Origin: Serratia ficaria
Lineage (GTDB): Bacteria; Pseudomonadota; Gammaproteobacteria; Enterobacterales; Enterobacteriaceae
Assembly (NCBI RefSeq): GCF_900187015.1
Contig: NZ_LT906479.1
Location: forward strand, 930,001 to 994,000
DNA: 64,000 nucleotides
Direction of reading: 5' to 3'
Part shown: in pieces, positions 55,980 through 64,000 of the stretch
Layout: each line of letters begins with the position of its first letter
Numbering within the stretch: position 1 is the first letter of the stretch
Program-made: the position numbers and the translations under genes
The notes under the pieces: model-generated
Told to the model about the DNA's origin: nothing
Databases searched by the model: none
The model's input: only the letters and a program-made list of their open reading frames with translations

Positions 55980-56121
55980 CCTAATGATATCGATTCGCGT
56001 GAAGTGCTCACACAGATTGTCTGATAGAAAGTAACGAGCAAAGCGCTACCTGTTGATGTAATGAGTCTCTGACTCATGCTGATACGAGAAACGGTTAAAC
56101 CCTGGTTTAATCGGATTTTGT

Positions 56122-56197
56122 GTCCCCATCGTCTAGAGGCCTAGGACACTGCCCTTTCACGGCTGTAACAGGGGTTCGAATCCCCTTGGGGACGCCA
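56122..56197 (+). tRNA. tRNA-Glu (anticodon TTC)
   Basis: 76-nt spacer tRNA: acceptor GTCCCCA/TGGGGAC, anticodon loop CTTTCAC (anticodon TTC), encoded CCA. It marks this as a Glu-type rrn operon. Confidence 0.97.
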
Positions 56198-56284
56198 TTC
56201 CGATAATGAGTGAAAGACATTATCACCGGTCATGCGTGACCAAAAAATCTTAAAGATGACTCTTGCGAGTCGTGTTTAAGATAT

Positions 56285-56296
56285 TGCTCTTTAACA
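56285..56296 (+). promoter_or_regulatory. boxA element upstream of 23S rRNA
   Basis: TGCTCTTTAACA, the second boxA of the operon. Confidence 0.88.
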
Positions 56297-56432
56297 ATCT
56301 GGAACAAGCTGAAAATTGAAACATGACGGCTGAAACTTGTCCCTCCGTAGAAATATTGGGATGAGGAGTAACCTGTCATAGAGTCTCTCAAATGTTTGCA
56401 GCGCGAACGATGGAAACATCTTCGGGTTGTGA

Positions 56433-59340
<2,908 letters not shown>

Positions 59341-59441
59341 ACAACACCGAAGGTGTTTTTAGAGAGACGAATAATTTTCAGCGAAGTTCTTAGATTGGTT
59401 CTGGTGGTTACGCGAGTAACGGCCGAGAATGAAACAGAATT

Positions 59442-59561
59442 TGCCTGGCGGCAATAGCGCGGTGGTCCCACCTGACCCCATGCCGAACTCAGAAGTGAAA
59501 CGCCGTAGCGCCGATGGTAGTGTGGGGTCTCCCCATGCGAGAGTAGGACACTGCCAGGCAT
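59442..59561 (+). rRNA. rrf: 5S ribosomal RNA
   Basis: 120 nt from TGCCTGGCGGC to CTGCCAGGCAT, with complementary ends and the conserved CCGAACTCAGAAGTGAAACG. Confidence 0.97.
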
Positions 59562-59653
59562 CAAATAAACGTTATCAGCCTGACACCTGGTAATGAGCGA
59601 AATCGCCGAGGCGGTTTTGCCGGCATCGAAAGGTGCGACGTAAAAGAATCGGT

Positions 59654-59730
59654 GGAGCGGTAGTTCAGTTGGTTAGAATACCTGCCTGTCACGCAGGGGG
59701 TCGCGGGTTCGAGCCCCGTCCGTTCCGCCA
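59654..59730 (+). tRNA. tRNA-Asp (anticodon GTC)
   Basis: 77-nt distal tRNA of the rrn operon: acceptor GGAGCGG/CCGTTCC, anticodon loop CTGTCAC (GTC), encoded CCA. It lies 92 bp after 5S. Confidence 0.97.
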
Positions 59731-59740
59731 CTTAATTGAT

Positions 59741-59770
59741 AAGCCCTGAGTCTCTGACTCAGGGCTTTTT
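59741..59770 (+). terminator. rRNA operon terminator
   Basis: AAGCCCTGAGTC (59741-59752) / GACTCAGGGCTT (59756-59767), followed by more T. Perfect 12-bp stem, 3-base loop. Confidence 0.95.
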
Positions 59771-59911
59771 CATATGTAAAATTCAATGGTGTTGAATTTT
59801 TTTATATGTTTAATAACGCCTTTCATAAATCATTATCCAAAATTAACCGCAATAAACAGAATAATATACCCGGCATCATTATCTGTGCCGGGTAATATGG
59901 CCGGTTCTTGG

Positions 59912-60301
59912 TTAGCTGATATTCTGCCGCGCCAGTTCTAGCTGTATATCCTTATTCAAATTCGCCACCCAGCGGTTATAGTTCGAGTGGATTTTGCCGT
60001 TTTTGGCATCCATATTGCTGCTGCCGACATAATTAATTTGATAGCTATTTTGGTTGTAGGTGATCCGTATCTCGGCGGTGTGGCCACGCAACAGGATCTT
60101 GCCGTCGATCACCCCTTCGGCCGTTTGGTTCATGATCCAACCGCGGTTCAGGCCGGCATAGAGAATGGCCTGGCGCACCTGCTGTGAAGTATGGGCGCCG
60201 ACCACGCTTTGACTGACGTTTTGCACCGGGGCGGTCCCGGCGCAGCCGCTGAGCGCCGCTGCGGCGATGACGCCGGCCAAAATAAACTTAACGGGTTTCA
60301 T
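59912..60301 (-). CDS. Small lipoprotein of unknown function
   Basis: A 129-residue precursor with a lipoprotein signal MKPVKFILAGVIAAAALSGC (Cys20 lipidated). The mature part is a small mixed fold (QQVRQAILYAGLNRGWIMNQTAEGVIDGKILLRGHTAEIRITYNQNSYQINYV). I do not recognise a characterised family. The start at 60301 has GGAG 6 bases upstream, inside the first codons of a 4-codon-longer frame that lacks a ribosome-binding site. The gene stands alone between the rrn operon and the aryl-polyene-like cluster. Confidence 0.8.
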   Translation of the reverse strand: MKPVKFILAGVIAAAALSGCAGTAPVQNVSQSVVGAHTSQQVRQAILYAGLNRGWIMNQTAEGVIDGKILLRGHTAEIRITYNQNSYQINYVGSSNMDAKNGKIHSNYNRWVANLNKDIQLELARQNIS

Positions 60302-60577
60302 CCTCTTCTCCATGAGTAAAAGGTAATAAGAAATATATTAGCCTGAAGCCAGGTATCGCTCCCGGCCTCAGGCGGTCAAAGATACTCCTGTTGCGCTTTA
60401 TCGACAAATATTGCTGCTTTTCAGCATGATAATTTTTATCCGATGGAAACGTCCTGCCCTCTGGATATAACCAAATTTAATCATTCGAGTGAATATTCCG
60501 AGCAAAAATAGGAATTTTGAGCATGCATTCTGCGGTTAAATATAATAAATTTACGCACGGAATTTTTTAGGTCGATA

Positions 60578-61303
60578 ATGGCATCAATGGCGGGCGGCAT
60601 GAATATACTCAGTTGGTGGGCGATGGCTCCCGATCGTGGAACGCGTGATGCGTGGCGCCAATGGGCTATAGAGACTGAAAACGCTGACCGGTCTCAGGGG
60701 GGGTTGCCTGCCTGCAGGCATATTCCAATGATGTCGCTGCGCCGTATGAGCGCAGGAACGCGCCTGGCGGTAGAGAGCGGTTTGCATTTGCTGGCGGAGC
60801 GGCCGGCGGATATGGCGATTTTTACCAGTCGTCACGGCGAGCTGGATCGCACGCACAAAATTCTGGGCCACCTTCAGCAGCAGCAGGCGCTGTCTCCCAC
60901 CGATTTCGCCATGTCAGTCCATAATACGGCGGCGGGCTGGCTGACCATTATCGCCCAAAACACCTTGCCGACCACCTCAATCGCCGCCGGTGAAGACAGT
61001 TTCCAGCAGGGAATGATCGAGGCGCAGGCGGTGCTGGCCGGCGGTGCTGAACGGGTGTTGCTGGTCGACTTTGATGGCGTGCTGCCCGGGGCGTATCAGC
61101 CCTTTGCGCCGGAAAGTCGTTTTCCCTATGCCGTGGCGCTGTTGCTTGAAGGCGGGGACCAACTGCGTTGTCGCCCGGAGCCCGCCGAGCCGGCGCCGCT
61201 TGCTCAGCCGCAAAGCCTGTCGTTTTTACGCGGCTGGCTAAGCCGGGAAGCCTGCTTTCGGGTGCCGGGGCTGCGCCAGAGTTGGCGGTGGGAACGCGGA
61301 TGA
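60578..61303 (+). CDS. Beta-ketoacyl synthase chain-length-factor-like protein (aryl polyene type)
   Basis: A 241-residue protein resembling the Ketoacyl-synt_2 domain that opens aryl polyene clusters in E. coli, Vibrio and Serratia. SVHNTAAGWLTIIAQNTLPTTSIAAGEDSFQQGMIEAQAVLAGG is the ketosynthase-fold core; the active-site Cys of true ketosynthases is not seen, so it should act as a partner subunit. The start at 60578 has AGG 6 bases upstream; 60590 and 60599 are alternatives. It overlaps the acyltransferase gene by ATGA. Confidence 0.85.
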   Translation: MASMAGGMNILSWWAMAPDRGTRDAWRQWAIETENADRSQGGLPACRHIPMMSLRRMSAGTRLAVESGLHLLAERPADMAIFTSRHGELDRTHKILGHLQQQQALSPTDFAMSVHNTAAGWLTIIAQNTLPTTSIAAGEDSFQQGMIEAQAVLAGGAERVLLVDFDGVLPGAYQPFAPESRFPYAVALLLEGGDQLRCRPEPAEPAPLAQPQSLSFLRGWLSREACFRVPGLRQSWRWERG

Positions 61304-62103
61304 ATGCGATGCCCCCGGCGCGCTCCTCCTGGTTCAACCGGGCCTGGCGGGTGGTCGCCACCGGTTTTTGTTTTGCGCTGTTCGGCATCGGCGGGCTGTT
61401 GTTGTCAGGCGTGTGGTTTACCCTGATGCGTCTGACGGTACGGGATCCGGCGCGCCGCAGCCAGCTCACGCAAAATTCCATTCGCCACAGCTTCCGCTTT
61501 TTCCTGGCGACGACGCGCTTTTTCGGCGTGCTGGATTACCGTTTCGACCATGCAGAACGTTTTAATCAGGATCGCGGCTGTCTGGTGATCGCCAATCATC
61601 CCAGCCTGTTGGACTATGTGCTGCTGGCATCGCGCATGCCGCGCTGCGATTGCATCGTCAAGGAGGCTCTGTTGAGCAACCCGTTTGTCAGTGGGGTGAT
61701 CAAGGCGGCGGGCTATCTGGCCAACGCACAGTCGGATCGTTTGCTGGAGCAGTGTCAGCAGCGGCTGGCGGCCGGCGGCACCCTGCTGGTCTTTCCTGAA
61801 GGCACGCGCACCACGCCCGGCAAGCCGCTGTCTTTGCAACGGGGCGCGGCGAATATTGCGCTGCGAAGCCAGTGCGAGATCCGCGTGGTGCATATTCGCT
61901 GTCAGCCGCCCATGCTGACGAAGCAGGGCAAATGGTATAATATCCCGGCGATAAAACCGCAGTTTCAGATAACTGTTCAGGATAAGATCGACACCCGCGC
62001 ATTCATCCATGCGGATGACGTTTCTCCCGCCCTTGCGGCAAGAAGATTAACCCAGCATTTAACTGACGCCTTACAGTCAGATCTTATAAATAATGAGAAA
62101 TAG
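61300..62103 (+). CDS. Lysophospholipid acyltransferase family protein (aryl polyene cluster)
   Basis: A 267-residue membrane-associated acyltransferase with one strong N-terminal hydrophobic segment (about residues 20-42). The PlsC motifs are visible: NHPSLLDYVLLAS (His-X4-Asp) and LLVFPEGTRTTPG. In aryl polyene clusters this enzyme is thought to attach the polyene to a lipid carrier or membrane lipid. The start at 61300 overlaps the stop of the previous gene (ATGA), so the two are translationally coupled. Confidence 0.88.
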   Translation: MNAMPPARSSWFNRAWRVVATGFCFALFGIGGLLLSGVWFTLMRLTVRDPARRSQLTQNSIRHSFRFFLATTRFFGVLDYRFDHAERFNQDRGCLVIANHPSLLDYVLLASRMPRCDCIVKEALLSNPFVSGVIKAAGYLANAQSDRLLEQCQQRLAAGGTLLVFPEGTRTTPGKPLSLQRGAANIALRSQCEIRVVHIRCQPPMLTKQGKWYNIPAIKPQFQITVQDKIDTRAFIHADDVSPALAARRLTQHLTDALQSDLINNEK

Positions 62104-62107
62104 TGGA

Positions 62108-62368
62108 ATGAATTTATTGAGCACCGAAATCAAGCAATTGATCATTGATACGCTCAATCTTGAAGGTATGACGCCGGAGGAGATTGACGCCGAAGCGCCG
62201 CTGTTTGGTGAAGGGTTGGGGCTGGACTCCATCGATGCGCTGGAGCTGGGCCTGGCATTAAAAAACCGTTATGGCGTGGTGCTGTCGGCCGAAAGCGAAG
62301 ACATGCGCCAACACTTTTATTCCGTGGAAACGCTGGCGAAGTTTGTTTCGGCACAGCGTGGCAACTGA
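62108..62368 (+). CDS. Acyl carrier protein 1 (aryl polyene cluster)
   Basis: An 86-residue acyl carrier protein. The phosphopantetheine site is Ser41 in GLGLDSIDALELG. Acidic helix II and the pattern EIKQLIIDTLNLEGMTPEEIDAEAPLFGEG are typical of aryl polyene carriers. The ATG at 62108 was chosen; an ATG at 62093 inside the previous gene is possible. It begins 4 bp after the acyltransferase stop. Confidence 0.92.
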   Translation: MNLLSTEIKQLIIDTLNLEGMTPEEIDAEAPLFGEGLGLDSIDALELGLALKNRYGVVLSAESEDMRQHFYSVETLAKFVSAQRGN

Positions 62369-62377
62369 GGATCTTTC

Positions 62378-62629
62378 ATGGATAAGCAAGAAATCTTCCA
62401 GCAGATTCAGGCGCTGTTGGTCAAACTGTTTGAACTGAACGCCGAAGACATCAAGCCGGACTCTCGCCTGTACGAAGAGTTGGAGCTCGACAGCATCGAT
62501 GCGGTGGATCTGGTGGTGCATCTGCAGAAAGTGACCGGCAAGAAGATCAAGCCGGAAATGTTCAAATCGGTACGCACCGTGCAGGATGTGGTTGACGCTA
62601 TCGATCAACTGCTGAAGTCCGAGAGCTAA
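62378..62629 (+). CDS. Acyl carrier protein 2 (aryl polyene cluster)
   Basis: An 83-residue acyl carrier protein with Ser39 in LELDSIDAVDLVVHLQKVTGKKI as the phosphopantetheine site. Two tandem carriers are characteristic of aryl polyene systems, one probably loading the aryl starter and the other the growing chain. It starts 9 bp after ACP 1 with a GAGGA site. Confidence 0.92.
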   Translation: MDKQEIFQQIQALLVKLFELNAEDIKPDSRLYEELELDSIDAVDLVVHLQKVTGKKIKPEMFKSVRTVQDVVDAIDQLLKSES

Positions 62630-62638
62630 GCCCGCCGG

Positions 62639-63214
62639 GTGAAGGTGGCGAAACCGGCTGTGCGCCTGCTGCAGGGGCTAACCTGGGCGGCGCTGGCGCT
62701 TTATCCGCTGGCGGTTTGGCTTGGCCTGACGCGCTGGGGAGAGGCCATCCTTGCGCCGTTGCTGGCCGTGGTGTTCACCCTGCGATTAGTCGCATTGCGA
62801 AGCCGGCTGCGTCAGCAGCTGTGGCTGGGCAAGGCGCTGGCATGGGTCGGCATTCTGCTGGCGTTCGCCAGCTGGGGATTGCAGCAAACCCACTGGCTGT
62901 TGTATTACCCGGTGCTGGTTAACCTCTTGCTGCTGGGGCTGTTCGCCTCCTCGCTGTATTCGCCGCCGACGGTGATCGAAAGACTGGCGCGGCTCACCGA
63001 GCCGCAGTTGGACGCCGCGGGCGTGGCTTATACCCGGCGGGTCACCCAGGTCTGGTGCGGATTCTTTACGATCAATGGCGCCGTCGCGCTGGCAACCTGC
63101 CTGTCGGGGGATATAGCGCTTTGGACGCTGTACAACGGCGGCATCAGCTATCTGCTGATCGGGGCATTAATGGGTATTGAATGGATAGTCAGGAAAAGGA
63201 TCCGGCGCGGCTGA
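62639..63214 (+). CDS. COG4648-type inner-membrane protein (aryl polyene cluster)
   Basis: A 191-residue membrane protein with five to six hydrophobic segments (for example GLTWAALALYPLAVWLGL and LLYYPVLVNLLLLGLFASSLY), ending in a basic tail RKRIRRG. Proteins of this type lie between the carriers and the ligase in aryl polyene clusters; function unknown, perhaps in handling the lipid-linked product. It starts at GTG 62639. Its 3' end overlaps the ligase gene by 34 bp in another frame. Confidence 0.85.
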   Translation: MKVAKPAVRLLQGLTWAALALYPLAVWLGLTRWGEAILAPLLAVVFTLRLVALRSRLRQQLWLGKALAWVGILLAFASWGLQQTHWLLYYPVLVNLLLLGLFASSLYSPPTVIERLARLTEPQLDAAGVAYTRRVTQVWCGFFTINGAVALATCLSGDIALWTLYNGGISYLLIGALMGIEWIVRKRIRRG

Positions 63215-64000
63215 GTTTGCCGATGCGCCGTTGGCTAAGCGCAGACCGGGATGACGCCACGCTTGTCGCCTGGCGCGGTGAACGGGCATTGTCCCTCGGC
63301 CAGTTCCGGCGCGACGTCGCCGCCTTGGCGGCCAGATTGACTGCGCGGCCAGAAACCCGCTGGGCGCTGTGTTTTGACGATAGCTACCGCTTTGCCGTGG
63401 CGCTGCTGGCCGCGCTGTATGCCAAAAAGCTGCCGGTGATTTTCGGCCATCAGCGGGAAGCCATTCTCAAAGAACAGCGGCGGGATTTCGATGCGCTGCT
63501 GACCGATTTGCCGCTCGATCCCGGCGCGCCGGTCATGGCGGTGGAAGAGGATACCGAACGCGCGCGCGCATTGCCCGAGTGGCCCCGGGATCCTCAATTC
63601 ATACTCTACACCTCGGGTTCTACCGGCCAGCCGCAGGCGGTGGTTAAATCTGTCGCCTGCATGGAAAGCGAAAGCGAACTGTTGGCCGCCCGCTGGCTCC
63701 CGGCTTTTCAGGGCGGCTGCGTCGCGGCTTCGGTTTCCCATCAGCACATGTACGGTTTGAGCTTTCGCCTGTTCCTGCCGTTGGCTTTCGGCCTGCCGTT
63801 CGACGCCCAACCGACCGAATATCACGAACAGCTGATTGCCCGCCGTCAGGGCCGTCGGCTGATTTTTATCAGCAGCCCGGCCTGGCTGAAACGGCTGGAC
63901 AACCGATTGGCGTTTTCGGAATGTCTGCAGGTGTTTTCCGCCGGCGGTCCGCTATCCTTGGCTGAGGCGCAGCTGGCGCAACAGATGCTCGGCGTATTGC
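63181..64000 (+). CDS. AMP-dependent aryl/acyl-CoA ligase (partial, runs off the window)
   Basis: At least 273 residues of an adenylating enzyme, open at the right edge. The frame from ATG 63181 reads MDSQEKDPARLSLPMRRWLS and continues without a stop. The AMP-binding motif FILYTSGSTGQPQAVVKS lies at about residues 140-157, followed by SHQHMYGLSFRLFLPLAFG and a FSAGGPLSL motif. In aryl polyene clusters this ligase activates the aryl starter (such as 4-hydroxybenzoate or coumarate) onto a carrier protein. It overlaps the previous gene by 34 bp. Confidence 0.9.
   Translation, partial: MDSQEKDPARLSLPMRRWLSADRDDATLVAWRGERALSLGQFRRDVAALAARLTARPETRWALCFDDSYRFAVALLAALYAKKLPVIFGHQREAILKEQRRDFDALLTDLPLDPGAPVMAVEEDTERARALPEWPRDPQFILYTSGSTGQPQAVVKSVACMESESELLAARWLPAFQGGCVAASVSHQHMYGLSFRLFLPLAFGLPFDAQPTEYHEQLIARRQGRRLIFISSPAWLKRLDNRLAFSECLQVFSAGGPLSLAEAQLAQQMLGVL

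Overview
The window is a stretch of enterobacterial chromosome of fairly high GC and reads as Serratia, most likely the S. marcescens group. Support: the core proteins are close to their E. coli counterparts (RecA, AlaS, Ffh, TrmD, TyrA, ClpB); RecA has 354 residues; and an Ogr-lysozyme-holin operon under LexA control matches the nucEDC cryptic-prophage operon described from S. marcescens. The species name is an inference from remembered sequences, not from a search.

Layout. 1-8975 is conserved core: ftsB-ispD-ispF-truD-surE-pcm-nlpD-rpoS, with convergent mutS. 8976-9902 holds no convincing gene. 9903-17211 is an orphan type VI secretion spike module: a DUF2169/pentapeptide protein, a second pentapeptide protein, DUF3540, a PAAR-like DUF4150 protein, VgrG and a small membrane protein, with no recognisable toxin. 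17811-22708 is a chitobiose/beta-glucoside PTS locus (IIB, IIC, GH1 hydrolase, ChbR-like regulator, ChbG deacetylase) without a IIA gene. An MFS transporter, pncC, recA-recX, alaS and csrA follow.

30087-30844 is a tRNA operon (Ser plus three identical Arg) with two tRNA-derived pseudo-repeats. Then come yqaB-yqaA, gshA, the sRNA gene micA on the opposite strand, luxS, and a complete IS3-family element (34354-35656) with a 3-bp target duplication. Next are corB-ypjD, ffh and rpsP-rimM-trmD-rplS. 41707-42857 is the SOS-controlled nuc lysis/activator operon. It is followed by ydiY, the aromatic amino-acid genes aroF-tyrA and pheL-pheA (with a clear phenylalanine attenuator), raiA, bamD, rluD-pgeF and heat-shock clpB.

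54074-59767 is a full rRNA operon (16S, tRNA-Glu, 23S, 5S, tRNA-Asp). The right end, from 60578, is the start of an aryl-polyene-type biosynthetic cluster that runs off the window inside an acyl/aryl-CoA ligase gene.

Shared regulation is visible. The recA and nuc promoters have the same geometry, with the LexA operator exactly filling the 16-bp spacer between -35 and -10. DNA damage should therefore induce both recombination and the holin/endolysin/activator operon. Aromatic synthesis is controlled by TyrR-like boxes and by attenuation. clpB has a sigma-32 promoter and micA a sigma-E-like promoter.
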